Part shown: positions 8,942 through 18,071 of the stretch, piece after piece
Position numbering within the stretch: position 1 is the stretch's first letter
Layout: the number at the start of each line of letters is the position of its first letter
From: Saccharofermentans sp.
Lineage (GTDB): Bacteria > Bacillota > Clostridia > Saccharofermentanales > Saccharofermentanaceae
DNA: 56,397 bases
Direction: 5' to 3'
Assembly: GCA_024403675.1 (NCBI GenBank)
Contig: JAKSRH010000012.1
Coordinates: 1 to 56,397, forward strand
Translations under genes and position numbers: made by a program
The notes under the pieces: model-generated
What the model saw: the letters and a program-made list of their open reading frames with translations, nothing else
Told to the model about the DNA's origin: nothing
Database searches by the model: none

Positions 8942-10317
8942 TCGAGTGTATCGATAATATTCTTCTTTACTCTTAAAGCGAATACTGAGCTTAAAATAAG
9001 TGACATTCCCTCAGCAATAATGAAGGACCACCAGATATTGTTCAGAACATGAGTCTGAGCAAGGAGCCAAGCTGCAGGAATAAGTACGATAAGCTGACGA
9101 CCAAGAGAAATCCACATGGAGTACATGCTCTTGGAAAATGCCTGAAAGATAGAACCTACTACAATACAAAGAGCAGCAATTGGGAAGTGTACTGCGATGA
9201 TTCTAAATGCAGGTATACCAATCTCCATCATCTTAGCTGTTGTCTCAAGGTCTGACGGATCCTTGAAAAAACCAAGGAGTGTACCAGGAATAGCCTCAAA
9301 AACAATTGCACCAACAAGCATAATGCTAAGGGCAAGTGCCATAGAGAACTTAAGAGCCTGGTAGATTCTCTTCTTATTACGAGCACCATAGTTATAAGCA
9401 AGTACAGGAATAAGGCCATTATTAAGACCAAATACTGGCATAAAAATCATGCTCTGCACCTTAAAATAAACACCGAATACTGTCTGTGCCACAGGTGTAA
9501 ATGAGAGAAGAATCTTATTAAACATATAAGTCATAACAGAACCGATGGACATCATAAGAATTGATGGTACACCGACACCGTAGATAAGTTTAATAACTTT
9601 CGCATTTGGCTTAAAAATTTCCTTAATGCTGAGTTTAATCTCTGTATTAACCTTAATATTAAAGATAAGTGCGATAGTTGCGGCACAGCACTGACCGATT
9701 ACAGTAGCGATAGCAGCACCAGCAGCACCAAGCTTAGGACAAGGACCAAGACCAAAAATCATAATTGGGTCAAGAATAATGTTAATAATGGCACCTGTTG
9801 CCTGAGAAATCATGCAATAAAGTGTCTTACCTGTGGACTGCAAAAGTCTCTCCAAAGTTACCTGTGCAAAGCATCCAATAGAACAAATACAAATGATTGT
9901 CATATACTGTGTGCCGTAGTGGATAACTGACTCCTGATTTGCAAGAGAGTTAAGGAATGGCTTTGTAAAGAAAATACCAATAAACACAAAAATGAGTGTG
10001 TGCACGATATTAAGGAAAATACCCTTATTAGCAGCTTCCTTGGCACGCTTAAACTCCTTTGCACCAAGGCTCTTGGACAAAAGCGCATTAATACCTACAC
10101 CTGTACCAGATGCGAAAGAAATCATGAGATTCTGGATAGGGAAAATAATAGAAACTGCGTTGAGTGCGTCTGTGGAAAATTTTGCTACGAAATAACTATC
10201 TACAACATTATAAAGTGCTTGAACAAGCATGGAAATCATCATAGGAAGAGACATCGTAATGATGAGTCTTCTTACGGGCATTGTACCCATCTTGTTCTCA
10301 GGCTGTTGCTCGGACAT
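8938..10317 (-). CDS. MATE-family multidrug/toxin exporter
   Basis: The 459-residue product has twelve predicted membrane segments in two homologous halves, the layout of MATE Na+- or H+-driven exporters. The N-terminal signature is MPVRRLIITMSLPMMISMLV followed by NVVDSYFVAKFS; the second half starts near GVGVPSILMMSIGSVMTY. The length matches the family. AAGGGG lies about 10 bases before the ATG. It converges on the aldo/keto reductase gene, and the two stop codons share bases (TTAA at 8938-8941) with no obvious terminator between them. The substrate cannot be predicted. Confidence 0.92.
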   Translation of the reverse strand: MSEQQPENKMGTMPVRRLIITMSLPMMISMLVQALYNVVDSYFVAKFSTDALNAVSIIFPIQNLMISFASGTGVGINALLSKSLGAKEFKRAKEAANKGIFLNIVHTLIFVFIGIFFTKPFLNSLANQESVIHYGTQYMTIICICSIGCFAQVTLERLLQSTGKTLYCMISQATGAIINIILDPIMIFGLGPCPKLGAAGAAIATVIGQCCAATIALIFNIKVNTEIKLSIKEIFKPNAKVIKLIYGVGVPSILMMSIGSVMTYMFNKILLSFTPVAQTVFGVYFKVQSMIFMPVFGLNNGLIPVLAYNYGARNKKRIYQALKFSMALALSIMLVGAIVFEAIPGTLLGFFKDPSDLETTAKMMEIGIPAFRIIAVHFPIAALCIVVGSIFQAFSKSMYSMWISLGRQLIVLIPAAWLLAQTHVLNNIWWSFIIAEGMSLILSSVFALRVKKNIIDTLD

Positions 10318-10465
10318 ACTTTATTAACCCCTTTTTTAATCATTCTGTGAAATAATAAAGTATATAATTATGCGCTTCAATAATTTATTCGTGCGTTATT
10401 TAACCAAATTTTTGTGTGCGTATGATAAAATAAAAGCAGATTTTATACAGACGGAGGACATACCA

Positions 10466-11842
10466 ATGGAGTATCGTATTGAACATGATTCTCTCGGTGA
10501 GGTAAAGGTACCAGCAGATAAGTACTGGGCAGCTCAGACAGAGAGATCCCATCAGAATTTCCCTATCGGCGTAGGCATCGAGACAATGCCACGTGAGATT
10601 ACAAAGGCTTTCGGTATTTTGAAGAAGGCAGCAGCTATGGCTAACAATGGTCTTAAGCCAGAGAAGATGACTGACGAGAAGCTCGCAGCAATTTCCCAGG
10701 CTTGTGACGAAGTTATCAGTGGTTCTCTTAATGACCACTTCCCACTCGTAGTATGGCAGACAGGTTCTGGTACACAGTCCAACATGAATGCCAACGAGGT
10801 TATCGCTAATCGTGCTAACGAGATTGCAGGCGCTAAGCTTTGCCATCCTAATGATGACATCAACATGAGCCAGTCTTCTAATGATACATTCCCTACAGCA
10901 ATGCACATTTCTGCTGTAGTTGCACTCGAGGACAAGGTTATCCCTGCAGTTGAGACACTTATCGCTACATTCAAGAAGCTTGAGGCTGAGAACGAAGGTA
11001 TCGTTAAGTCTGGTCGTACACACCTTCAGGATGCAGTACCTATCTCTTTCTCCCAGGAGATTTCTGGTTGGAGATCTTCCCTCGAGAGAGATATCGAGCT
11101 CATTAAGCTTTCTGTTAACCCACTTAAGGAACTCGCTCTTGGTGGTACAGCTGTAGGTACAGGACTTAATGCTCCTAAGGGATTTGACACATCTGTAGCT
11201 GAGAAGATTTCTGAACTCACAGGTAAGAACTTCATCACAGCTCCTAATAAGTTCCACGCACTCACATCCAAGGATGAGATTGTATTTGCTCACGGTGCTC
11301 TTAAGGCTCTTGCTGCAGATATGATGAAGATTGCTAATGACGTACGCTGGCTCGCATCTGGTCCTCGTGTAGGTCTTGGTGAGATTACAATCCCTGCTAA
11401 CGAGCCAGGTTCTTCTATCATGCCAGGTAAGGTTAACCCAACACAGTGTGAGGCTGTTACAATGGTTGCTGTTCAGGTTATGGGTAACGACGTAGCTGTA
11501 GGTATGGCTGCTTCCCAGGGTAACTTCGAACTTAACGTATTCATGCCAGTTGCTGCATACAACTTCCTCCAGTCCGCTAGACTTCTCGCAGAGGCTATCA
11601 TTTCCTTTAATGATAACTGCGCTGTTGGAATCAAGGCTGACAAGGATAAGATGCACCACAACCTCCACAATTCTTTGATGCTTGTTACAGCTCTTAACCC
11701 ATACATCGGTTATGAGAAGGCTGCTAAGACATCTCACCTCGCATTCGAAGAGAACATTTCTCTTAAGGAAGCATGTGTTAAGCTTGGTTTCATGACACCA
11801 GAGGAATTCGATAACGTATTCCACCCAGAGCAGATGGTTTAA
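10466..11842 (+). CDS. fumC: Class II fumarate hydratase
   Basis: FumC interconverts fumarate and malate without an iron-sulfur cluster. The 458-residue protein has the family signature GSSIMPGKVNP carrying the catalytic serine loop, the GSGTQSNMNANEVI segment (fumarase type; aspartases usually read GTSTNMN), and the SGRTHLQDAVP motif. I start at 10466, where GGAGG is 8 bases upstream and the homology MEYRIEHDSLG begins; the frame is open 96 bases further upstream. Codon choice is strongly biased (GGT, CTC, AAG, GTT), as in serC and serA next door, which suggests high expression. It is monocistronic and closed by a terminator. Confidence 0.94.
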   Translation: MEYRIEHDSLGEVKVPADKYWAAQTERSHQNFPIGVGIETMPREITKAFGILKKAAAMANNGLKPEKMTDEKLAAISQACDEVISGSLNDHFPLVVWQTGSGTQSNMNANEVIANRANEIAGAKLCHPNDDINMSQSSNDTFPTAMHISAVVALEDKVIPAVETLIATFKKLEAENEGIVKSGRTHLQDAVPISFSQEISGWRSSLERDIELIKLSVNPLKELALGGTAVGTGLNAPKGFDTSVAEKISELTGKNFITAPNKFHALTSKDEIVFAHGALKALAADMMKIANDVRWLASGPRVGLGEITIPANEPGSSIMPGKVNPTQCEAVTMVAVQVMGNDVAVGMAASQGNFELNVFMPVAAYNFLQSARLLAEAIISFNDNCAVGIKADKDKMHHNLHNSLMLVTALNPYIGYEKAAKTSHLAFEENISLKEACVKLGFMTPEEFDNVFHPEQMV

Positions 11843-11883
11843 TTTGTTCAACTGATTTTCATTAGTATAAATCGTACAATAAT

Positions 11884-11915
11884 AAAGCCGATTGACTTAG
11901 TTCAATCGGCTTTTT
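11884..11915 (+). terminator. Terminator of fumC
   Basis: The hairpin AAAGCCGATTGA ... TTCAATCGGCTTTTT, with a 5-base loop and an U-rich tail, lies about 40 bases after the fumC stop. Confidence 0.92.
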
Positions 11916-11931
11916 GCTTTACTTTAGCGCA

Positions 11932-11960
11932 TTGAAGTACAAGGGCTCACCTTGTATAAT
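11932..11960 (+). promoter_or_regulatory. serC-serA promoter with built-in inverted repeat
   Basis: TTGAAG (11932-11937) and TATAAT (11955-11960) are 17 bases apart. The spacer itself is a perfect inverted repeat, ACAAGG-GCTCA-CCTTGT (11939-11955), which touches the -10 box. A repressor bound there would block polymerase, so this is a good operator candidate. The leader to serC is about 55 bases. Confidence 0.7.
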
Positions 11961-12022
11961 TTATGAGGTTCTGTTTATTTAGATAAAGAATTAAATTTTA
12001 ATATATTTCGGAGGCTTTAATT

Positions 12023-13105
12023 ATGGCTAGAGTTTACAACTTTTCAGCTGGTCCAGCTACAATGCCACTCCCAGTTCTTGAGGAGATTCAGGCAGAACTT
12101 CTCGACTACAAGGGAAGCGGAATGAGTGTAATGGAAATGTCCCACAGATCCAAGGTTTTCCAGCAGATTGCTGATGAGGCTGAGGCAGATCTTCGTGACC
12201 TTATGGGTATCCCAGACAACTACAAGGTTCTCTTCATCCAGGGTGGTGCTACACTTCAGTTCTCCATGATTCCTATGAATCTTATGAAGAATGGTGTTGC
12301 TGATTACATCGTAACAGGTGCTTGGTCCAAGAAGGCAGCTACAGAGGCTAAAAAGTTCGGTAAGGTAAACGTTATCGCTACTTCCGCTGATAAGAACTTC
12401 AGCTATATCCCAGATTGCTCTGACCTCCCTATCGATGACGATGCAGATTATGTTTACATCTGTGAGAACGAGACAATTCACGGTACAACATACCAGACAC
12501 TTCCTAACACAAAGGGTAAGATTCTCGTATCTGACCAGTCTTCTATGTTCCTTTCTAAGCCATGTAACGTTTCTGATTACGGAATGATTTACGGTGGTGT
12601 TCAGAAGAACATTGGTCCTGCTGGTATCTCTATCGTAATTATCCGTGAAGATCTCATCCGTGAGGACCTCGCTGAGAATACACCTGTTTACATGAGATAT
12701 GACACACATGCAAACGCTGGTTCTATGTATAACACACCTAACTGCTGGGCAATTTATGTTTGCGGTAAGGTATTTAAGTACTTGAAGTCCATTGGTGGTC
12801 TCGAGGCTATGAACAAGCTTAACGAGGAGAAGGCAGCTATTCTTTATGACTTCCTTGATAACTCCAAGATGTTCAACGGTACTGTAGAGAAGGAAGTTCG
12901 TTCCCTTATGAACGTTCCATTCGTTACAGGCGACGCTGAGAAGGACGCAGCAGTTGTAGCAGCTACTAAGGCAGCTGGCTTTGATAACCTCAAGGGTCAC
13001 AAGTCCGTTGGTGGTCTTCGTGCTTCTATCTACAATGCAATGCCAATCGAGGGTGTTAAGGCTCTCGTAGACTTCCTTAAGAAGTATGAGGAGGAGAACG
13101 CATAA
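12023..13105 (+). CDS. serC: Phosphoserine aminotransferase
   Basis: SerC transfers an amino group from glutamate to 3-phosphohydroxypyruvate, giving phosphoserine in the second step of serine synthesis. The 360-residue length is exact for the family. The N-terminal signature is YNFSAGPATMPLPVLEEIQ, followed by SHRSKVF, and the PLP lysine is in YGGVQKNIGPAG. The C-terminal GGLRASIYNAMP contains the phosphate-binding arginine. CGGAGG lies 9 bases before the ATG. The stop codon overlaps the serA start (TAATG), so the two enzymes are translationally coupled. Codon bias indicates strong expression. No serB phosphatase is seen in the window. Confidence 0.96.
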   Translation: MARVYNFSAGPATMPLPVLEEIQAELLDYKGSGMSVMEMSHRSKVFQQIADEAEADLRDLMGIPDNYKVLFIQGGATLQFSMIPMNLMKNGVADYIVTGAWSKKAATEAKKFGKVNVIATSADKNFSYIPDCSDLPIDDDADYVYICENETIHGTTYQTLPNTKGKILVSDQSSMFLSKPCNVSDYGMIYGGVQKNIGPAGISIVIIREDLIREDLAENTPVYMRYDTHANAGSMYNTPNCWAIYVCGKVFKYLKSIGGLEAMNKLNEEKAAILYDFLDNSKMFNGTVEKEVRSLMNVPFVTGDAEKDAAVVAATKAAGFDNLKGHKSVGGLRASIYNAMPIEGVKALVDFLKKYEEENA

Positions 13106-14268
13106 TGTTTAAGGTAAATTGTCTTAACCCAATCGCTAAGTGCGGTACAGATAACTTTGGTGATAACTACGCAATCACAGAGAATGTAAATGAGGCTGAT
13201 GCAATCCTCGTTAGAAGTGCAGCTATGCACGATATGACACTCGCTCCTAACACAATCGCAGTTGCTCGTGCAGGTGCTGGTGTTAACAACATCCCACTCG
13301 ATAGATTCGCTGAGGAAGGTGTTGTAGTATTCAATACTCCAGGTGCTAACGCTAACGGCGTTAAGGAGCTCGTTCTCGCAGCTATGCTTTACGGTTCCCG
13401 TGATATTATCGGCGCTGCTGCTTGGTCCCAGGAGAACAAGGACGACGAGAATATCGCTAAGACTGCTGAGAAGGCTAAGAAGGCTTTCGCTGGTAAGGAA
13501 ATCAAGGGCAAGAAGCTCGGTGTTATCGGTCTTGGTGCTATCGGTGCTATGATTGCTAACGCAGCTATCGCTCTCGGCATGGAAGTTTATGGTTACGATC
13601 CATATGTTTCTGTAGATGCAGCTTGGAAGATTTCCCGTGATGTCAAGCACATCACTAACGTAAACGACATCTACACAGATTGTGATATCATCACAATCCA
13701 CGTACCTCTTCTCGACTCTACTAAGGGTATGGTTGACGCAGAGGCTATCGCTAAGATGAAGGATGGCGTTATGTTCCTTAATTTCGCTCGTGACGTACTC
13801 GTTGATGAGGCTGCTATGGTAGCTGCTGTAGAGGCTGGTCACGTTGCTAAGTACATCACAGACTTCGCTAACCCAACAGTAGTTGGTAAGAAGAACATTA
13901 TCGTTACACCACATATCGGTGCTTCCACAGAAGAGTCCGAAGACAACTGCGCTATCATGGCTGTTAAGGAACTTAAGGACTTTATCGAGAATGGTAACGT
14001 TATTAATTCCGTTAATTACCCACGTTGTGACGCAGGTATTCCACAGTATGCTGCACGTCTCACAGTTTGCCACAAGAATATCCCACACTTACTTACACAG
14101 TTCACAGGTGCTTTCTCCTCTCTCGGTGTAAACGTTCCTGAGATGCTTTCTAAGTCCCGTGGTGATTATGCTTACACAATCATCGATATCGACGACAAGA
14201 TTCAGGATTCTTGGGTTGAAGCTATTTCCAAGATTGATGGAGTACTTAGAGTAAGAGTTATTAAGTAA
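13105..14268 (+). CDS. serA: D-3-phosphoglycerate dehydrogenase
   Basis: SerA oxidises 3-phosphoglycerate to 3-phosphohydroxypyruvate with NAD+, committing carbon to serine. The 387-residue product is the shorter form, with one C-terminal ACT domain and no intervening domain. Visible elements are the substrate segment RAGAGVNNIPLDRFAEEG, the NAD-binding motif LGVIGLGAIGAMIANAA, the catalytic-region Arg in FLNFARDVLVDE, and the His/Glu region VTPHIGASTEESEDN. The last 70 residues are an ACT domain, a probable site for serine feedback. It is encoded behind serC with overlapping start and stop and followed by a strong terminator. Confidence 0.95.
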   Translation: MFKVNCLNPIAKCGTDNFGDNYAITENVNEADAILVRSAAMHDMTLAPNTIAVARAGAGVNNIPLDRFAEEGVVVFNTPGANANGVKELVLAAMLYGSRDIIGAAAWSQENKDDENIAKTAEKAKKAFAGKEIKGKKLGVIGLGAIGAMIANAAIALGMEVYGYDPYVSVDAAWKISRDVKHITNVNDIYTDCDIITIHVPLLDSTKGMVDAEAIAKMKDGVMFLNFARDVLVDEAAMVAAVEAGHVAKYITDFANPTVVGKKNIIVTPHIGASTEESEDNCAIMAVKELKDFIENGNVINSVNYPRCDAGIPQYAARLTVCHKNIPHLLTQFTGAFSSLGVNVPEMLSKSRGDYAYTIIDIDDKIQDSWVEAISKIDGVLRVRVIK

Positions 14269-14289
14269 TTAATTATTAATCGCTTTGCT

Positions 14290-14328
14290 AAGGGCCATCA
14301 CTTACGAAGTGGTGGCCCTTTTGTTTTT
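14290..14328 (+). terminator. Terminator of serC-serA
   Basis: The long stem AAGGGCCATCACTT-ACG-AAGTGGTGGCCCTT is followed by TTGTTTTT. It lies 20 bases after the serA stop. Confidence 0.92.
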
Positions 14329-14344
14329 GGAAAGGTATAGATAT

Positions 14345-14863
14345 ATGAATATTGTTTTAGAAACAGAAAGACTAATTCTACGTAATCCAACTGTAGATGA
14401 CTATCAGGCTATGTTTAAATGGTGTGGTGATCCTGAGGTCAACGAGTTTATGTTTTACACGCTCTACAAAAACGCTGAGGAATGTATAGACTATATAAAA
14501 AGTCTTAATCCGAATAATCCCGACAATTGTGAGCTCCTCTTCACGCTTAAGGAAACTGGAGATGTAATCGGCATGGGCGGACTTAATTACCATCCAGAAA
14601 AAAACTCCTGGGAAATAGGTTATAACCTTCGCCGCGACATGTGGGGTAATGGATATACTACCGAAGCCTTAAATGCCATAATAGCACATGTAAAAGCCAC
14701 AGGAAGACTCCACTCTATGTATGGAACATTCGCGAACGCTAATCCTAAAAGTTGCCGTGTTATGGAAAAACTTGGCATGACCTATAGTGAAGACACCACC
14801 TACACCAAAATGGATGGTTCCAGAACTTTTGATGCAAAAACTTATATGAAATTATTTGACTAA
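14345..14863 (+). CDS. GNAT N-acetyltransferase, RimJ/RimL type
   Basis: The 172-residue product fits the RimJ/RimL branch of the GNAT superfamily, which acetylates protein N-termini or small amines with acetyl-CoA. It opens with LETERLILRNPTVDDYQAMF, shows the strand/loop GDVIGMGGLNYH, then the acetyl-CoA binding region RRDMWGNGYTTEALNAIIAH and the family-typical NPKSCRVMEKLGM. I start at 14345, where GGAAAGG lies about 8 bases upstream. The frame is open 60 bases further upstream, but that part overlaps the serA terminator. The substrate is unknown. Confidence 0.88.
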   Translation: MNIVLETERLILRNPTVDDYQAMFKWCGDPEVNEFMFYTLYKNAEECIDYIKSLNPNNPDNCELLFTLKETGDVIGMGGLNYHPEKNSWEIGYNLRRDMWGNGYTTEALNAIIAHVKATGRLHSMYGTFANANPKSCRVMEKLGMTYSEDTTYTKMDGSRTFDAKTYMKLFD

Positions 14864-14906
14864 GTACGAAGTAACTAATACCGAAGAAATAGACAAAAGC
14901 CAACAA

Positions 14907-14945
14907 TAAAAAATAGACATCTTCAAAGCTGAAGATGTCTATTTT
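14907..14945. terminator. Bidirectional terminator between two GNAT genes
   Basis: AAAATAGACATCTTC-AAAGCT-GAAGATGTCTATTTT is a near-perfect hairpin with A-rich and U-rich flanks, so it can stop transcription from both converging acetyltransferase genes. Confidence 0.88.
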
Positions 14946-14947
14946 AC

Positions 14948-15478
14948 TTAAAACTTTAATTCATACAAAAGTTCAAATCGCTCTTCCCCTTCTGGCGTCA
15001 GCTTGTTCCTACGACCTCCTGTCTTACTAACAAAGGTCATACCTACCTTTTCCATAACTCGATATGAGCCTACATTCTCACTATCACAGTGAGCTATAAA
15101 ATGTGTGATACCAAGATTCTCATGAGCATATTTAACCAACGCAGAAGCAGCCTCTGTAAGGTATCCATTACACCAGTACTTGCGGTTAAGTATCCACCCA
15201 AGCTCTGCCACACCATCTTCTACATAAAGACTAACCGTACCGATCTGAAGTCCTTCCAAAAGAATAGCACATTCATAATTAGGATTATTATCATCCTCCC
15301 AAAGCGCGTCAGTGCTTGTTAAAAAACCAACTGTATCTTCTAATGTATCATTAGGCAAAAATAACATATAGGTTGTATTAAGAGGATCTGAGGCATATTC
15401 ATGGACTGTCTCTAGATGCTTAAGCCCAAGGGGCTCTAATGTTAATCTCTCTGTTGTAATTTTGAAGTCTTTTTTCAT
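14948..15478 (-). CDS. GNAT N-acetyltransferase, RimJ/RimL type
   Basis: A second acetyltransferase, 176 residues. Family features are ITTERLTLEPLGLKHLETVH at the N-terminus, the strand VAELGWILNRKYW, the acetyl-CoA loop CNGYLTEAASALVKYAHEN, and SENVGSYRVMEKVGM. I use the ATG at 15478; a TTG three codons earlier is open but less likely. The stop codon of the upstream binding-protein gene lies 5 bases before this ATG, so it is the distal gene of that operon and may be translated by coupling. It is not closely similar to the neighbouring GNAT gene, so recent duplication is unlikely. The substrate is unknown. Confidence 0.87.
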   Translation of the reverse strand: MKKDFKITTERLTLEPLGLKHLETVHEYASDPLNTTYMLFLPNDTLEDTVGFLTSTDALWEDDNNPNYECAILLEGLQIGTVSLYVEDGVAELGWILNRKYWCNGYLTEAASALVKYAHENLGITHFIAHCDSENVGSYRVMEKVGMTFVSKTGGRRNKLTPEGEERFELLYELKF

Positions 15479-15483
15479 AATTA

Positions 15484-16980
15484 TCAAGAAGGTATTCCTA
15501 GCTGATATTCAACATCTGTCTTGAAATCAGCCAAAGCCTGTTCTCTGCTCTTCTCACCAGCTGCATACTGACGAACTGCATCTTTCCAAAGGGAGTTTAG
15601 CATCTCATCATATTCACCAAGATGTGTTGCATCAGCAAGATCACCAGCAGGGATATAAATATCAAACATATTCTGTCCGCCAAGAATATCAAGTGAACCA
15701 TTAGATTTTTCCATAACTACTGTGGAACAAACAGTGTCCTTTATAGGACCACTATACCAATCATCATAAAAATCTCCATTTGCCAAAAGATACTGAAGGC
15801 CTGTTTCAGAAGTATCAAGTGTAATCCACTCAATAAGCTCTCTTACACCTTCCTTTGCCTCGTCTGAGGAATTCTCATTAGCAACAATCCATGTGCCACC
15901 CCAGAAGAAACCTTCAGGTGGAAGACAAATAGCCCAATCACCATATGTTGTACCTTCAGCTTCACTAGCTAAAGTGTAATTGATAAACCACGCAGGTCCA
16001 AAAAATCCAAAGCATGGCTTATCACCAATACCTTGCATATCCTCAAACCACTCCCAGCCCCAATCCATTGTGCCATTGGACCAACCATTATCTGTAAGAA
16101 GCTTGGAGTAATCAAGATAGCTTTCACGCTGTGAATCAATTACAAGTTGACCATCAACAATCCAAGGTGTCGCAGCATTTTCGATAGGATACCAAATATC
16201 ACCTTCACCAGATACAATTGCTATACCATGATCACCAAGAGTATCAGCTGCCTCATAGAACTTGTCCCAGCTATGAGTTCCACCGCCAATAATTTCCTGG
16301 ATTGCAGCTGGATCATCTGTGCCAAACACTTCCATTGCAATAGATCTTCTATATATAAATGCCGATTGTGTGCCCTGATATGCTAATGCTATAACCTTAC
16401 CATCAGATGGTCTTGTACCAACTTCATATACATAAGACATGATACCTGCATCTCTTATCTTGGCATCAGTATCAATACCAAGAGAATCATAAGTTGCCGC
16501 ATAAACAGACATATCTCCCTGTAAATATTTAGAAGCAAATGCTGAATCTATACAATACATATCAGGAGCATCGGCTCCGCCACTTACAAGTGCTGTATCA
16601 AGAGCTGGTTGATACGCACCATCTATTGTAGCCTTGATTGTAACTACTACCTCATACTTATCTGCGAACTCTGGGTGGAGCTCAATATATCTATCAACCA
16701 TACTAGGAACTTCATCTGTATAAGCCCACAAATTAATGATTGTCTTCCCATCTGGAGTAGTAGGCAAATCTATTTGTGAAGCAGTTGTCTCAACAGGTAT
16801 GTATTCTTCTGTTTCTTCAGTTTCCTCAGTCTCCTCTGTTTCTTCTACCCTATCACGTCTTCTGTCTCTATCTTTCTTTTTCTTATGCTTAGAACTACCA
16901 GAATCTGATGAACAAGCACAAATACCCATAATCATGGACATGCAAAGAATTAAAGAGATTATTGCTTTAAATTTTTTCAT
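15484..16980 (-). CDS. Sugar ABC transporter substrate-binding lipoprotein (paralogue 1)
   Basis: The 498-residue protein starts with a lipoprotein signal, MKKFKAIISLILCMSMIMG, then a Cys in the ICAC lipobox. A highly charged linker follows (a KHKKKKDRDRRRDR block, then four EET repeats), and then an extracellular solute-binding domain beginning DGKTIINLWAYTDEVPSMVD. It should sit on the outer face of the membrane and deliver an oligosaccharide to the ABC permeases. It is very similar, roughly 70 percent by eye, to the binding protein at 23291-24634 but has no permease genes beside it. It lies downstream of GH3 and galM. The start at 16980 follows AGGAAAGGGG; earlier in-frame sequence is not signal-like. 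Confidence 0.9.
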   Translation of the reverse strand: MKKFKAIISLILCMSMIMGICACSSDSGSSKHKKKKDRDRRRDRVEETEETEETEETEEYIPVETTASQIDLPTTPDGKTIINLWAYTDEVPSMVDRYIELHPEFADKYEVVVTIKATIDGAYQPALDTALVSGGADAPDMYCIDSAFASKYLQGDMSVYAATYDSLGIDTDAKIRDAGIMSYVYEVGTRPSDGKVIALAYQGTQSAFIYRRSIAMEVFGTDDPAAIQEIIGGGTHSWDKFYEAADTLGDHGIAIVSGEGDIWYPIENAATPWIVDGQLVIDSQRESYLDYSKLLTDNGWSNGTMDWGWEWFEDMQGIGDKPCFGFFGPAWFINYTLASEAEGTTYGDWAICLPPEGFFWGGTWIVANENSSDEAKEGVRELIEWITLDTSETGLQYLLANGDFYDDWYSGPIKDTVCSTVVMEKSNGSLDILGGQNMFDIYIPAGDLADATHLGEYDEMLNSLWKDAVRQYAAGEKSREQALADFKTDVEYQLGIPS

Positions 16981-17025
16981 TTGTCCCCTTTCCTTTCTAT
17001 ACAATGTAGTTTTTATTTTACCATA

Positions 17026-17058
17026 GAAAATGCCGGCCACACTAACAATGACCGGCAC
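17026..17058 (-). terminator. Terminator after galM
   Basis: Arms TGCCGGTCA and TGGCCGGCA (one G-U pair) enclose a 9-base loop and are followed by TTTTCT. The hairpin separates galM from the binding-protein gene, which can reduce or tune read-through from the GH3-galM unit. Confidence 0.7.
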
Positions 17059-17099
17059 CTTGGTTTAGGTTATGAAGAGGAAATCTTCTAACTTTCTAA

Positions 17100-18056
17100 T
17101 TAGGAAAACTTGTAACTTGTACAAGTTGTAAATGGCTTTCCAGCCTCTACAAGTGGGAAACGGAAGCTCTTCTCATTAAGAGAATTAGGATAAAACTGTG
17201 TCTCAAGAGCAATACCACTAAACGAATCATAGGAAACTCCACCCTTGCCACTAATTGGAGATATAGAACCACCTGTATATACCTGAACACCTGGTAAATC
17301 AGTAGAAACACTCATTGTAATTCCTGTCTTACTAGACTTAAGTACTGCAGCAACATCAGCGCCTTCCTTGATACAAAAATTATGATCAATTGGTGCAGAA
17401 TTCTCATCAAACACAGTAGACTTAGAATAATCATATGAAGAACCTTCTAGTGGGATAAGCTTTCCTGTAGGAATAAGTTCCTCATCGATATCTGTATACG
17501 CAGAGCAGTTAAGACACAACTCGTGTCCATAAACCTTACCTGTCTCGTGACCATTAAGATTAAAGTAACTGTGGTTTGTCGCATTAAATACAGTGTTTGT
17601 ATCACTTGTAACATCATATGTAATAGACAAAGTATTATCTTTTACCTCATAAGTGATTGTAACCACACGATTTCCAGGAAGACCGTCCTCCATATCAGCA
17701 ATTGCTCGAGAAAGGCTTACTTTGGACTCTTGTAACACTGTTACATCAAAATCAACCTTGTGGAAACCCTTAGTAAAATGGAAATGAAGGTTGTTTTTAC
17801 CCTCGTTTATTTCCATGCTATAACTCTTACCTTCAAGTTCGAACTGACCTCTATAAGTTCTATTAGCAATAGGGCCAACTACAACACCAAAGAAAGCTGG
17901 ATTGTTCTCATAATCTTCTGGCTTATCAAAACCAAGGACTACATCACGCTCAACGCCATCCTTATCCTTTACCATAAGACTCATGATTGCTGCGCCATAT
18001 GAAGATATAACTGCCTTTGTAAGTTTGTCGTTACCTTTAAGTTCGATTACTTTCAT
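17100..18056 (-). CDS. galM: Aldose 1-epimerase
   Basis: Mutarotases interconvert alpha and beta anomers of free sugars, which helps feed sugars released by the adjacent GH3 enzyme into kinases and isomerases. The 318-residue length is typical. Family motifs include the GFDKPEDYENNPAFFGVVVG segment with the nearby PIANRTYRGQF, the His-containing NATNHSYFNLNGHE, and the catalytic Glu region SGIALETQFYPNSLN near the C-terminus. There is no signal peptide, so it acts in the cytoplasm. It follows the GH3 gene by 15 bases and is surely co-transcribed. Which sugar it prefers cannot be seen. Confidence 0.9.
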   Translation of the reverse strand: MKVIELKGNDKLTKAVISSYGAAIMSLMVKDKDGVERDVVLGFDKPEDYENNPAFFGVVVGPIANRTYRGQFELEGKSYSMEINEGKNNLHFHFTKGFHKVDFDVTVLQESKVSLSRAIADMEDGLPGNRVVTITYEVKDNTLSITYDVTSDTNTVFNATNHSYFNLNGHETGKVYGHELCLNCSAYTDIDEELIPTGKLIPLEGSSYDYSKSTVFDENSAPIDHNFCIKEGADVAAVLKSSKTGITMSVSTDLPGVQVYTGGSISPISGKGGVSYDSFSGIALETQFYPNSLNEKSFRFPLVEAGKPFTTCTSYKFS

Positions 18057-18071
18057 TTTAAGTCCCTTTCT

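Noticed and set aside
10400..11851. Long antisense frame of about 480 codons opposite fumC
   Set aside because: It mirrors the strongly biased codons of fumC. It has no family match, no ribosome site and a cysteine/leucine-rich shadow composition.
12044..14088. Two long antisense frames opposite serC and serA
   Set aside because: Shadows of highly biased genes without start sites or recognisable domains.
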